Of a DNA stretch of 64,000 nt, positions 39,293 to 50,655 are shown piece by piece (position 1 is the stretch's first letter; every line of letters begins with the position of its first letter). The notes beneath the pieces are model-generated. The model ran no database searches, was not told the DNA's origin, and worked only from the letters and a program-made list of their open reading frames with translations. The stretch covers positions 80,534,192 through 80,598,191 of the forward strand of contig CM023457.1 in NCBI GenBank assembly GCA_013339765.2, in the 5' to 3' direction. The translations under genes were made by a program, and so were the position numbers. Source of the stretch: Haemaphysalis longicornis (Eukaryota; Arthropoda; Arachnida; Ixodida; Ixodidae).

Positions 39293-40513
39293 CAGTCGAA
39301 CTCGTTATAGCGTACACTGATATAACGAATTATCGGATATAGCGAACTAAATACGAAGTTTTGGTCACGCTTCATTTCAGTGACACCTATCTTTTTATAA
39401 CGAAACCGAAACCTCGAGAGCCGCTCGATATCGGCTATAACGAAGAAATATTTGGTTCCCTCAGCGAGGCTCAAAACACGACAGCTAGCATAATAAAAGC
39501 AAAACGTAAAAGAACTGAGACAAAACCGTTTTTTTTTTAGTAGACCTTAAGGGCCCCTTTATTGCAGTGGGACACTCCATAAGACTCATTCCGCTCTGAC
39601 TGTGAAAATGCCACCAGGCGAAGGCACACACGTCCTTCTCAAGTAAAGAAAGGCCGGGTCTGTTTTGCCGAACGAGCTTTTTCTGTGTAATTTCACGTAC
39701 ACTCCTCCGCCTGTCTGTTTAGTGTGAAATGCAAACAGGAGACAGATAAGGACTACCTCGTTTATACAGTAAAAGCTCGTTAATTCTAACTCGAAGGGGA
39801 CCATAAAATTGTTCGAATTAAGCGGAGTTCGAATTAGCGGGCGGGCGCTTGAATGAACTGAAATCGCGCCACACTGCGCGGGCAGAATACAAAGAAGCCA
39901 CCTCTGGACTCGTTATTGCGAATTAGGCGCTACTACACGTTTGTGGCAGGTGATTTCGTAAATAATGCTTCGTAAATAATAATGGCATGCGCCGGAGCAC
40001 TGGCGCCGGTGGCGTGGCGCCCTCTGTGACGCGAAATAAGCTGTTGCAGGAGCGTAGCGCGCACGCCACACTGTTGTTTTTCTGTTTCGTTGTTTTGCAT
40101 CTCTAGTAAATTTGGTTTGGTTTGGATTTGCAACATATTGTAATCACTCTGGGCCGACTTCTTCTGCCAGGAGCGATGGAAACCAGGGGATCATAGTTCG
40201 AATTAACCGTTCTGGATACAGACGCATTCGAATTATCGGGAGCTTTTCCCCCATTGAAATATACAGGGCTGTGCCGGGACCGGGGCGTGAGTTCGAATTA
40301 ACCGGAAGTTCGAATTAACCGAGTTCGAATTAACGAGCTTACTGTAGTGTGTTCTAAGCCTAGAACAACGCGTTTTTTATCTAGAAGTTGTTGCGCGAGA
40401 ATAGATTATTAATTTATTAGAGCCAATTTTTACCTCTACTGTTATAACGAATATCGGATATAACGAATTAATTTACTGCCCCGATACTATTTCGTTATAA
40501 CGATGTTCGACTG
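39293..40513. mobile_element. pogo/Tigger-like MITE (outer), split by another
   Basis: Left end CAGTCGAACTCGTTATAGCG (39293), right end CGTTATAACGATGTTCGACTG (to 40513), flanked by TA at 39291-39292 and 40514-40515. Text such as TTTTGGTCACGCTTCATTTC near the left end is the inverse of text in the 3465-4073 element, so they are one family. Without the 578-bp insert and its TA it is about 640 bp. Confidence 0.8.
39767..40344. mobile_element. pogo/Tigger-like MITE (inner, second family)
   Basis: Left end CAGTAAAAGCTCGTTAATTC, right end GAATTAACGAGCTTACTG, flanked by TA (39765-39766 and 40345-40346). Short subterminal GTTCGAATTA repeats (at least four, on both sides) are typical transposase-binding arrays. 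No coding frame. It sits inside the outer element, so it is younger. Confidence 0.82.
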
Positions 40514-41100
40514 TACACCCTAACTAAAGGAACCAAAATGTACAAAGGAATGTCTGAACGGAATCAAAATGTGAGGAGGACACATGCGACATATTAGGAA
40601 TCAATAGCTTGCCTTCTATTGTTCTGATGTTCTTTCGGTTACCCCCCCCCCCCCCCCTGCTCTACTTAAAGAAGAAAACTGAGCGCAGAAAAGCTGTCTG
40701 TGGGGCCCTGAGAAGTTCCATATACGTCCCAATATACGTCCCAACCCTCTCTCATTGCTCCTGTTTAAAAACTCGTCCGTAGATGAAAATTTCCCAGGAA
40801 AATATATACGCCATGCAGCTTTCGGAAGCAGGCAAACTTGCTGCAAACAGTACGAAAATGCAGAGCGTATCGAACAGTGTTTGGTGCTTTTACAGTATCC
40901 TGGTGACCGCTTCTCATCCAGTGACCTGAAACACCAAACCGAATTAACGGGTACGTGGCGGATGAAGCCGTTTATTATGATGTCTTATGCAAGGCAATTT
41001 ACTCCATTGTCATTTAAAGGCAGCCCTTGCGATATAAACGCGCGTGTCTGTGGTATTTCACCAAGTTGGCAAGCTCGGTGAGCCAGTTGGTATTCATCTT
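40514..41100. other. Unassigned stretch with (C)16 run
   Basis: No gene assigned. C16 at 40642-40657. Confidence 0.4.
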
Positions 41101-41120
41101 TTGTAACATTCAACAATCTT

Positions 41121-41360
41121 TCAGATCAATCAATCAACCTTTTATTTAGCCTTATTTTCATAAAAGAGTGCTGGGACAAGAACAAAAAGCCGCAGTACAG
41201 CAGCTTGACGAGGTCCTTGCCCCGTTGTCTTGGCAACGGATACAGCGTATGGACTCTTTCATAGATACAAAAAATACAGTAAAAATACAACAAACGTGTA
41301 ACAGATACTACCGCACGAATAGTAGCTCATTCATAGTATAGCTGTAGTGGGACAAAACAC
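41121..41360 (-). mobile_element. Retroposon 3' UTR on the minus strand
   Basis: Minus strand ends GGCTAAATAAAAGGTTGATT followed by GATTGATTGATC, an AATAAA signal and tetranucleotide tail like those of the LINEs here. No coding motif. Confidence 0.35.
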
Positions 41361-41447
41361 AATGGTATTACGAGCATGATATCATTACTATATGTATGTA
41401 GCTTGTTGCATCGATGCTAGGCTTTGCACACCAGATCTGCAGACTTG

Positions 41448-41471
41448 AAAAAAAAAAAAAAAAAAAAAAAA
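41448..41471 (+). repeat. (A)24 run
   Basis: Uninterrupted A run. Could be a poly(A) tail of a lost insertion, but no element was recognised to its left. Confidence 0.85.
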
Positions 41472-43991
41472 GAACGGGCGCTTGGGGTGGCGGTAAATTT
41501 CTCAGAGAAGCTCGTATGAAGGATATAAAGCAATTGCGTTGAACATGAAATTGGGTAAATTTGGGTCTGGGAATCGAACAACGGGTTTTCCGGGTGCGCG
41601 ACAAGCACGCATACCTTAGGGTAGCGCTCAATGAGTCTAGCTGGCGGAGGGTGGATCTAGCGAATGCGTTGCGGCCTTCGACTTGGAAACGTGTGTTAGA
41701 GACACGTTCGTGATACAGGAGTCAATTGACCGCGGTCATTACAGAAGTTATAGACTCAACAAGCTCCCAATAACAGCAGCTGGAAATCTCCGGGGAGGTC
41801 TTCATCCTGTTGTGGACACAAACCGGATGATGGTTATGAGTATGATGATGATATTTTGTATTTTTCCAAGTTTGACAGGTCATACGAGTAGATAAGACGC
41901 ATATCACGCCAAATGTCCTCGCTTGACTCTCTGTTGTGACTCGAAAGGTGAGTCGTAGATATGTTTAAGTCATATGCGTCTAAGTAAAAAGACGATGCAA
42001 TGCCTAACTTGAATCGAAACACACGTATAATAACATTGCGAAAACAAAACCTTCTTCCCCACCTAACAACTAAAAAATACAGAAGGCGAAGCATAAGATA
42101 AGAACAGCGGTTCAAAAAGTTGACTTTGCTTTGGTTGATTCGAAAGTGGGTATGTGTTCAGTCATATATAACGGAGAGGAGACAACAACGCCTGAGGGAG
42201 AATAATGACTAATGATGGAACGCATTCGACCCCTGGACACTACTGCTTCCGCAAACTTCGCATCATTACTTAGTTGTCGACGTAATTTTTTTCCCTTGGT
42301 GTTTCCGTATCCAACACTATTTTTTATCCATCCCTGCGTACCATGATACTAGGATCACGCGGCAGCAAGAAGATTCTGATAAAAACTGAAACTACACGCT
42401 TACTGCACAGTCAGTGGCGGCTGCTAGTGGAGGTCTCTTGGTTAATTTGAAGCACTTGTGACCGTTTAACATGAGCCAAGAGTTCAGTTCCTACAGTTAT
42501 GGAACAAAACTGAAAACGGGTATCAGGTTACGTAAAAGCAAATAGAATAATCGCCTTCGTGTTAACAGCAACGACACCTTCTTTGCCCATCGTTGATGTA
42601 CAAAGGTCAGTGTACGTACAATCGAAATTTCATATTGTTTTAAATATGCTGGGGATTGGACCCTTCCCCGACGCTACAAATGACATATCAGGCGACTGGC
42701 TTAATGGACACTACGTGTTCCAGAAAAATATGACTTTGGTGCCACTATTCTTGAAATAGACCTTTTTATCGGTAGCATACACTTTCACTCGCATCTGACG
42801 TAGCCATGACTATGGACAGGCACTAAAAGATTTTCTAGCCTAAAAATTGAACGAAACTTACTGCGTGAGGCGTTTGTGAAATCTCGTTCATATGAGCTAT
42901 TAGTGACAGCACGCGACCCTCCGTTTGTCGTCTGACAGCACTGCGGGCTTGTTTATGCGTGCGTCCATTGCACGCTCTAGCTGCAACTGTGCGATAACTG
43001 GATTCGAGGCCCCTCAGCCCCGAATTCAGGTAACGGCTGGCAGAATCTCTGGTTTCATTCTTTGTAGAGCCACGTGTGTGAATTCAAGTGACGTCGCATG
43101 CTAGTGTGGTGTCGTTTAAGTTTGCTTTCCAACCACATTCCAGCGTGGTTGGAGCCAATTTTTTTGCATTGAAATTGGCGATAATTTTTGTGTTGTTGTT
43201 ATCTGGACAAAACTGCAGCCTTTTTATTAAACATAGCTTCTAATTTGTCCGCATGACCCTTTTAAGAACATATAAAGCAAGAACAGCCAAGGTAGGTATT
43301 TCTTAAAAGTGCTAGAAGTTTACAAGAGCAACGCTTTTTACGTGTTTTATTGAACTGCTCCATTGCCCGGGCGCCAGTGGCCCTCCCGGAATCTTGACTT
43401 CGAGCGTGTTCTGGGCTCTAACAATATGAAAAGCCGTGGGGATGTTATCGGGTGGCCTCTGCTTTTCGTCACAACCAGACTTTTAAAAGACGTTCAACAT
43501 GTCTTCGGAAATATATCTGGAAGCACCGCAACGTTTCCGCAGACGATTGATTTATTTGTAATGCAGCAATTCTCGCAAAAGAGACCTTTTAAGTGATTTT
43601 ATCACTTACTTGTTATTACCTTCTTTGCTAACACCACCGCATGGAGCGTGTAAGTGTGCATACATAAATAAATAATTAGATCGCTAAATAATAGAGATGA
43701 TTGTAAACCGAGGAGCTTCAAGAAATGTGACGAGAAGTTTGTCGGGTGCATTATTGGTGAAAATTTAGCGACTTCCGAGGTAGCCGCGACAACAAGTGTT
43801 GCGGAGAGTACGCAGAGAAAGTCGGTGAGGCTCAACTTTGTAGAGATATTTAATGGACACCATTCGGAACTGGACGACAAAGAATACCAGGGCCAGCAGG
43901 GACAGTGTGCTTAAACATTCGGAAAAGGCACGCAAGAAATCTGCGACCAGCCAGTTTAACAAAAGGCGTCCCTTTTAAATCGGCAAAACTT
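41472..43991. other. Unassigned stretch
   Basis: About 2.5 kb with no recognised gene or repeat family, apart from a short ATGATG tract at 41838-41851. Short frames (e.g. 42559-42759, 43363-43596) have no domains. Confidence 0.35.
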
Positions 43992-44265
43992 GGAGCATAA
44001 TGAAGATGGATGTGGGCAGGGCATGTAATGCGAAGGCAATATAACCGTTGGTCATTAAGGGTCACAGAGTGGATCCCTAGAGAAGGCAAGCGTGGCAGGG
44101 GGCGGCGGAAAGTTACATGGGCAGGTGAGGTCAAGAAGTTTGCGGGGATAAATTCGTCGCAATTCGCCCGTGGACCGGGCATAATTGGAGATCTATGAGA
44201 GGGGCCTTTGCCCTGCAGTGGGCGTAGATAGGCTGGTGATGATGATGACGATGACGACGACGACG
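43992..44265 (+). mobile_element. RTE-type LINE 3' end, copy 2
   Basis: AGHVMRRQYNRWSLRVTEWI, EGKRGRGRRKVTWAGEVKKF and AFALQWA-type ending match the element at 36085-36492 and start further 3'. It ends in (GATGATGAC)n at 44236-44265. Frame breaks near the end. Confidence 0.75.
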
Positions 44266-44759
44266 AACTGAAGTGCTTTTTACCGCCTCCTCAACGTCCA
44301 CTCGTTGGTTCTGTTTGGAAGCTTCTGGTTTAAGCCACCTGGCCCAAAACTTAAAGGTGCAGGTTACGGATATAAAGGCACGTCTTGCAACACTCTGGAG
44401 GTTCATTCGTGCAAACATTACTTCAGTCCTTCAAAGCTGTTTTTGTAAAGCAGCATTGACAACTCTTGACCTCTTGGTGTGAAGCCCCACAAGTACAGGT
44501 GAAGGCCAACAACGTCATTATTCCTGTTCCTCACTTGCAAGGAGAGCATAGTTCCCGGAAGCCAGCTCTCTTGACGTGATAGCATCAGGAAATCCTTCGC
44601 CCGTTAGCAATGGTTCGTTGCCACCTTGTCTACCTCCCTCCGCCGCCGTCGTTCGTTCATGGTCCTCGTCCACAACAGAGTGCACTGCAAAGGACACGCA
44701 AGCTGACACCCGCTTCCTTCACGGTCTGGCAGCGACCATAGCCGCAAGTTAGCTCAGGG
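44266..44759. other. Unassigned stretch before the CpG-rich promoter
   Basis: No gene recognised; composition becomes more GC-rich to the right. Confidence 0.35.
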
Positions 44760-45498
44760 CGAGGTTTCTTCTTTCTCGCTTTCGTTTCTAAAACTGGCCA
44801 AGCTCTCGTGTCTTCCAGCAGCCTTGCCTCGATCGCGTCGCGACGCCGCCGCAGGCACCGGTGCCGCCGGAGCTGCCGAGAAAGCCAGGCCGATCATGTC
44901 CTAAGCACGTGCTCCTGCTCCTCCGGCCTGTGCGTCTCGTCGCCCTCGAGAAGACACCCCGCACCTCTCGCACGACGCGCCCTCGTGCACGTACGGAGCC
45001 TTATCTTCCATCCCCTTCCTCCAACACCCTCGTTTCTTCGCCTTGCGCAAGCCAGGGTACGGAGCCAAAAAAACAAACCGTGCTGACTCTCTCTCTCTCT
45101 CTCGTTGTTTCCCTTCCCGACTTGCCCCGCTAAAGGTCTCTTCCTCTCGCCCTCTGCGACGTCCCTCGGCCACTGCTGGAGCACGCTAGCTCACTCGACT
45201 GTCCGAGGTTGAGCGCGATAAGGCGGTCGGCTCTTCCCCCCATGGCGACAGCCTTGCGTGCGTCGTAGTCGAAACATCCCTACCGTAGCGCCCCCGCCCC
45301 TTAAAACCGGAGTCCGCCGCGCGGCCCGCGCCCAGAGCACGCTGTTCAGCGTCCAGATACTGTCCATCCCCTTCCGGCAGTACTTGCAGTGCAGCGAGGA
45401 CAAGTCGTCTGCTAGATCTCGCCGTTGTTGATCTGTTTAGGAGAGAGAAGTTGCTCGGCTTGTAAGGGCAGGTGACACTCAGCCTTACGCTGGACACC
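44760..45498 (+). promoter_or_regulatory. CpG-rich promoter region
   Basis: The strongest CpG concentration in the window (GATCGCGTCGCGACGCCGCC, CCGCCGCGCGGCCCGCGCCC), with Sp1/GC-box-like GCGCCCCCGCCCC at about 45289-45301 and a (CT)n tract at 45089-45105. There is no obvious TATA box. It leads directly to the ATG exon, as expected for a broad housekeeping-type promoter and 5' UTR. Confidence 0.55.
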
Positions 45499-45600
45499 AT
45501 GACGACGCTGTTTCAGTCGCGCCTGACAATGGCGCCCTCGCCGACGCCGTCCCACTCCAAGCGGCTCGACAAGAAGAAGTTCACGCACGTCTCCAGCGAG
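45499..45600 (+). CDS. Candidate first coding exon, unidentified gene
   Basis: The ATG at 45499 (context GACACCATGA, with A at -3) opens 34 codons to CTCCAGCGAG, followed by GTGAGTTTGT, a consensus donor in phase 0. The peptide starts MTTLFQSRLTMAPSPTP and ends KRLDKKKFTHVSSE: Ser/Pro-rich then basic, with no signal peptide. Third positions are mostly G/C. Promoter, start context, codon use and donor agree, so a real host-gene 5' exon is likely. I do not recognise the protein. No second exon was identified in the following 18 kb. Confidence 0.6.
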
Positions 45601-46259
45601 GTGAGTTTGTCCTGAGACATTCTCTCACACCTCGCCTCACTAGAAACCAACTGCGATGTCCTGATCCTCGCTGAAAGTCAAATTTGGTGGTTGCTCTGAG
45701 AATTGACGCGTGGTGTCCTGATTCATCGGCAGATGTAAGTCATGTTGGGGGCATTGATAGCAATCGCTTCCGCCGAATGAAGGACTTCATCCGAGCTATG
45801 TAACCTGAATATACTACGCGTACAGCAAAAACAACCCCCTGCCTACTGTTTATTGCACGCGTTCTTCGAATTGTTTGAAATACCGTAGCCTTTTTATGAG
45901 CATGCGAAACTGCAAGTTGTGCACTCATTGCGGCGAGAATGGGAAAGACGGCTCGCAATGTTTTTGTTTCAACCGAGAGGAAAAAGGGCGCGGCAAATGT
46001 AAGGTCACAGGAAACCTGTTTTGGGCGAATACGAAAGGAAAGTGCCTTTTGGCTTTCGATCCTACGGCGCCTTGATTTTCCGCATCTTCGCTCGTACGTC
46101 GTATTCAGCCGACGGCTTCCGAATCGCGCGTGTTGCACGAATTGGTTTGGGGGGCTATCGCGAAAGTGGTTTAGTCTTTGGCGGCTGCAGCCATCAATAC
46201 AGCGAATTGGGCCAATAAGCCATAAATAATGATTGGATAGCAGATAGCGGGGAACGCGA
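45601..46259. other. Putative first intron start
   Basis: No other gene recognised. The long minus-strand frame here (46558-45740) is antisense to the LTR remnant and lacks motifs. Confidence 0.35.
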
Positions 46260-46557
46260 CTGAAGCACGTGCTGGCACGCGTACCTTTACCCCAAGGTTT
46301 TTTTTTTTTTTTAAATACAGAGACAATTTTTAAGCTGCCGTGTCTTTGCGTCTTTGGTGTGAAATCCTCCCTCTTCCGTCTTGCAACCGTTGTCTTGTTA
46401 TAGCTACGGGATGTGCATAACATGTTGAATAAAGAGAAAGAAGCGCGCCACGAGGCAGGCAGCGGGGCTCGCTCCACGAGCGCGGCTCTTACGGCAGTCG
46501 TTCGTAGGCATCGTTGATACCCGGACGCCTGGTTTTCTAGTTCCCTTTCGCTACACA
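46260..46557 (+). mobile_element. LTR remnant of an LTR retrotransposon
   Basis: Identified by what follows it: a tRNA primer-binding site 6 bases after its CA end (CTACACA, 46557). It contains TTTAAATACAG (about 46311) as a TATA-like element and GAATAAAG (about 46425) as a polyadenylation signal, in the order U3-R-U5. The left edge is uncertain. No gag, pol or second LTR was found. Confidence 0.5.
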
Positions 46558-46563
46558 ATTCTC

Positions 46564-46580
46564 TGGTGCCGAAACCCGGG
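46564..46580 (+). other. Primer-binding site, tRNA-Phe type
   Basis: TGGTGCCGAAACCCGGG is complementary to the 3' end of animal tRNA-Phe including CCA (GCCGAAA acceptor strand); 17 bases match. Such a site right after an LTR primes minus-strand DNA synthesis. Confidence 0.6.
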
Positions 46581-47649
46581 TTCGCTTCTTTCTCCTCTCT
46601 CCGATAGTAATGATAGTTGGCGGTTAGCCGCTTTTGTCCTCTTCCTCTTACTTACTAAATCTGCAACATAACACACAACATGACCACGCTTTTGAATGCT
46701 ATCGCAACTTCAACTTCTTTGGCCAACGAGCGGGATTAGCTTTCGTTACCAATTACTGGCAGTGTGTGCCCGTGAGTCTGCATCTCTCGCGTTTCCTCTG
46801 GCTGGTCATGCACAGTGATAGCAGCCTTCAGATTAAGACTCGCGATCAACAAGGACTCGGCAGAAGGCTTCTTAACTTCCTCCCCACCTATCATGGCGCT
46901 CTCTGTGTTATTACAAGGAAGTCGACGTTGAGCTGCGAAATACGACGTGAGAAATTCGCCGTTTCTCAAAAACCCGGTTAGTGATAAACGTGTGGCCAGA
47001 TCAGTGAACTAAACCAATATATTTTAGTGTGACAGCACAATGTTTCCGAGTTCTCGTCGGCCAGCGTGCACGCCTCGAACAAGACCAGGTTTGGTCTCTT
47101 TGATTGGCCACCCCAGAACAGTTCAGAGCAGGTTGTTGGCAGTCCAGGACTGCTCTAGCAATTGGTATTCTATGGGCAGAAAAAAAAAAACGGAGCTGGC
47201 CTGAGGCAGTTCAGGGCAGTCGGAAATGACAAATGGAAGAGACCATTTATTTCCATCCGCTTATCGGGTTACGATCGGCGCGTCCGAATGCAGGTACGGC
47301 TGAAAGGAAAGGATACATGCAAAGTCACGGCGATAACGAGAAACACGAGGCGTCTCTGTGGATGTCGACATCGACCGCGTAAACAGAGAGATACGACACT
47401 CGACGATACTCTCCGTTCTGGCTGAGTCATGCCTGCGAAAAGCAAGGCGGCGTTTTAGGCCGCTCTGCTGAGCCGAACGATGACTTGTACACACTCGAGA
47501 ACTTTGTCACAACAGTTGACAATCGGTTTGAACGCGACTAACCCGTTGAATCGCGCCGGCCGGGGAAATCGATTTGTGAACAATATGGGGCGAAGTGGGT
47601 GATGCAATGGAACGCTGAGGCATAAGCAGTTAACTCCATCATACAACAT
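46581..47649. other. Unassigned stretch
   Basis: Sequence just after the primer-binding site could be a retroelement leader, but no gag-like frame was found. Nothing else recognised. Confidence 0.35.
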
Positions 47650-47894
47650 TGATTGATTGATTGTAGGGTTTAACGCGCCTACGCAACGCAAGCGATGATG
47701 CGCGCCGTAGTGGAGGGCTCCGGATTAATTTTGACCACCTGCATGGGATCTTTAACGTGCGCCGAAATCTCGTACACACGGGCGTTTTTGCTTTTCACCT
47801 GCATCAGAAAAGCGGCCGCCACGACCGGGAATCGAACCCGCGACCTCGTGCTCAGCAGCGCAACGCCTTAGCCACTGAGCCACCGCGGCGGGTA
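47650..47894 (-). mobile_element. SINE (Ruka-like), full length
   Basis: Minus-strand head CCCGCCGCGGTGGCTCAGTG, A-box TGGCTCAGTGGCTAAGG, B-box GGTTCGATTCC, body ACGTTAAAGATCCCATGCAG, tail AATCAATCAAT at 47650. Pol III boxes intact. No clear target duplication. Confidence 0.9.
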
Positions 47895-50125
47895 ACAAAC
47901 CACTTTAAAGGCTCTCGGCTAAAGTAGCCCTGGCCAGTGTACCTAACCCATAGAAAAGGGGAAAATTACATTGGCGGCTTTGTCTCATTCGGTGAAGTTT
48001 ATTTTATGCGCACAATCCAGAAGACGTGTAGAAAACGTAACAAAAAAATATTAATCTTGTTTTTGACCGCCGCTGAGTGTTTGCACCAAATAAAATTGTT
48101 TTGAGAGCTTCAGTCTCTATAATGCGAAAGTGAAGCATTTCATGTTTGCAGCGACGAGTGCAAACATAATTCATTTCTATGTCATGCCCTCTATGCTACA
48201 TATAGTATTCGAATGTTATGATCAGAGCAGTTGCCTACACGTTTCAATGAGTACACTTCCTAACGAAGGCTTTTTGATATGCATTTTGAAATATGTTAAC
48301 GGCACTTATCAGTGTATTTTAATGGTTTATGCGAGGGATATCACCATGTTTATCTGTCAAATACGTTTGTGGCGGGTGACGCATAAAGGACCTGCGATTC
48401 AGAAAAGCCGCAGTTTTTGCAACATAAAGGCGAATAATTTTTGTCAAGAAAGGGCTTTTTAATGGGTAGTCGCCGAAAAATTGAACGCAAGGATATTTTT
48501 ACTGATTTAGAAAACAGATGAACGCGCCAAGAACATTTTGTTACGTCGAGTCGTTGCGCCGATCCAGGAGCCCTGACCCTCTTATCGTGTGTAGGAGCAA
48601 ATACTTATTACTGGAATGTTTTATTGACTAATTTAAAGGAGTCAAGAGCAGATAGGGGGCCCGCAGAAGCAATTGCGAAAGAAACAATCAATGACCCTGC
48701 AAGGATTCTAGCGGGACTAGTACCATTAGCATGATGCTTTCTAGCGCAGTTTTTGAATCACTGCTAAAAAGTTCCAGAGGTTTGAAGCGTATGTGAGCTT
48801 GCGGAGTGCCCTTTCGAATCACTTATAGCAGCCTCAGTTCGTAAAATGCGAACGAACTTCGTGTACACGGGTGTTGTTTCGTGCGTGAGTATACGGCTAC
48901 CACGACTGGAGGCCGAGGAGACTACATTATGCTGGTTATCGCAATGTTCCGCCTCTGTGAATGGCTGTAGATGAGGGGCCGTAAATGGGGTTTCGTTTTG
49001 ATGAACCCCTCGGCACAATTCTCGGATGTCGCCTCGGGTGCATTTCTCCTAGAATCCGAAAGCACATGCAACTGGACACGTCGGAAATCCCGCGGCTGTT
49101 CACAAGCGCGGATTGTTATCACTGAAGTGGAGGCGGGTTGGGTCGTTAGGCGAATTCCGTTATCGCGATAGCGCGCCGAAGTTGCGAGCAGGCCTTCCAA
49201 ATAACGCCTCGTCACGGCGCACGAGATGTTTTTATTAGGGCAACAGAGAAACCACTGGCCTTCTAGCTGGCTAACCTTGAACGATATCGGACGTTCTTGG
49301 TGTTTGCCGCTGGGCAAGGCAGCACGCCTGCGATGTTTTGAAAACGTCACCTTAGACGGCGTGGCGGACTGCGCATGCGCGTTACTTATTTCGGGCTTGC
49401 GCGCACGCGCCGTGGCTCTGGTAAACTCTAGGGTACTCGTTCTGATGGCAGTGAAAGCAGTGGAAGATATAAAAAAACGCAGTAAAGACGGTGGCTATAA
49501 GGGCACACACAATCACAGCGTTGTACACAAACAAAGAGTTGATGTTTAGCTCTCGTCTTGTGTTTTCTGCTTCTTTGGTATCGTCTTTGCCGCCTTGTTT
49601 TAATGCGTCTCACTGCTCCAGTAATTAACCCGACTCCCACCTTACCCCACGGCACCAAGAGATGCTTGTTGGCTGTGAGCGGTATTGCTGTGTGTGGTAT
49701 TCCAGTAGTATTCTTGTAAGTAGTAATCGTAAGTAGTAAAAAGTAGTAATCTTGTAAGTAGTATTCGAGTTTATTCAACAGTTTGACACTCTGCGTAAAT
49801 GAAGAAAGAAAGCGTGGGCTCACTTTTGAATTCTCGTTGTCGAAACTCTATAGGGTGCGTAGGGTTTCCTTTCAGTGCAGATGGTTCGCATCCATATGCA
49901 CTCGTCTCGAAAGTCCACCAAACTGTGGCTGCTTCTGTGTGTGGTCGGAGCGGCGAGTGAAGGGGGCCTAAATTGGACGTTGGGGGCAAAAAAAAAATCA
50001 AATGAAAGTGCAAACACTCTCATACTAGATATTGGCTCGCTTCTTCATGCCGATGGCAGCGATTTTTTCCGACGGTCAGGACAAAAACTAAGAAGGTTCA
50101 AGAGAGAAGAGAGAGAGAGAGGAAT
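47895..50125. other. Unassigned stretch
   Basis: No gene or known repeat in 2.2 kb. AGTAGTAATCTTGTAAGTAG near-repeats occur at 49719-49765. Confidence 0.35.
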
Positions 50126-50198
50126 GATGATGATGGTTGGAGTTTTTTGGCGCAAGGCCAGCTGGGGCAAAGAGCGCCAAAGAGAAGAGAGAGAGAGA
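50126..50198 (+). repeat. TGGCGCAAGGCCA repeat, copy 2, with GA tracts
   Basis: GATGATGATGGTTGGAG, TTGGCGCAAGGCCAGCTGGG and CAAAGAGCGCCA between GAGAGAGA runs (50107-50122 and 50186-50198). Confidence 0.6.
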
Positions 50199-50653
50199 AC
50201 TGTATTCCAGAGTACCAGTCGTACTATCAGTTGTGGTCTGCAACCACCATGCCTCTTGAAGAGGATAAAGGGTTGGGGGGCTCCAAGATTAATTTCTTGA
50301 ACGTGCTCAAGAAGCGGCCACAGTGTAATCTGGAAGACCTCCTGGTGGAACGGTCCAACTGCCCCAAGTGTACGGAATTTTAGGGGGAAGAAGAAATCGC
50401 GGGAAGCACAAGGAGTTTGTCATAATGAATTTTCTTTTGAATCAGTCTTCGGCGGATAATCAGCTAAGACAAGTTCTTGTCGGAGTGTCAGTGGCCTGAT
50501 GCTGCCTCCCTGCAACAGTTTGCGTATAATTACCACCAGTTGAGAACATGAATATATAGATTGTCTGAAATAGTGATATAAGGTTTCGCGAAGTCGGTGG
50601 AAAGGTGTTCGGTGGGCAATACACTAGTCTATACCCGAGTGTTCAACTTCAAC
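50199..50653. other. Unassigned stretch
   Basis: The plus frame up to 50383 reads EEDKGLGGSKINFLNVLKKR, QCNLEDLLVERSNCPKCTEF and resembles coding sequence, but no domain, start or splice site supports a gene. Confidence 0.3.
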
Positions 50654-50655
50654 TA

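Noticed and set aside
43760..43920. Coding-like plus-strand frame (VRLNFVEIFNGHHSELDDKE)
   Set aside because: Short, no start, splice site or known family; not enough for a feature.
45740..46558. 272-codon minus-strand ORF
   Set aside because: No domain, low-complexity Lys/Arg runs, and it is antisense to the LTR remnant and primer-binding site; most likely chance.
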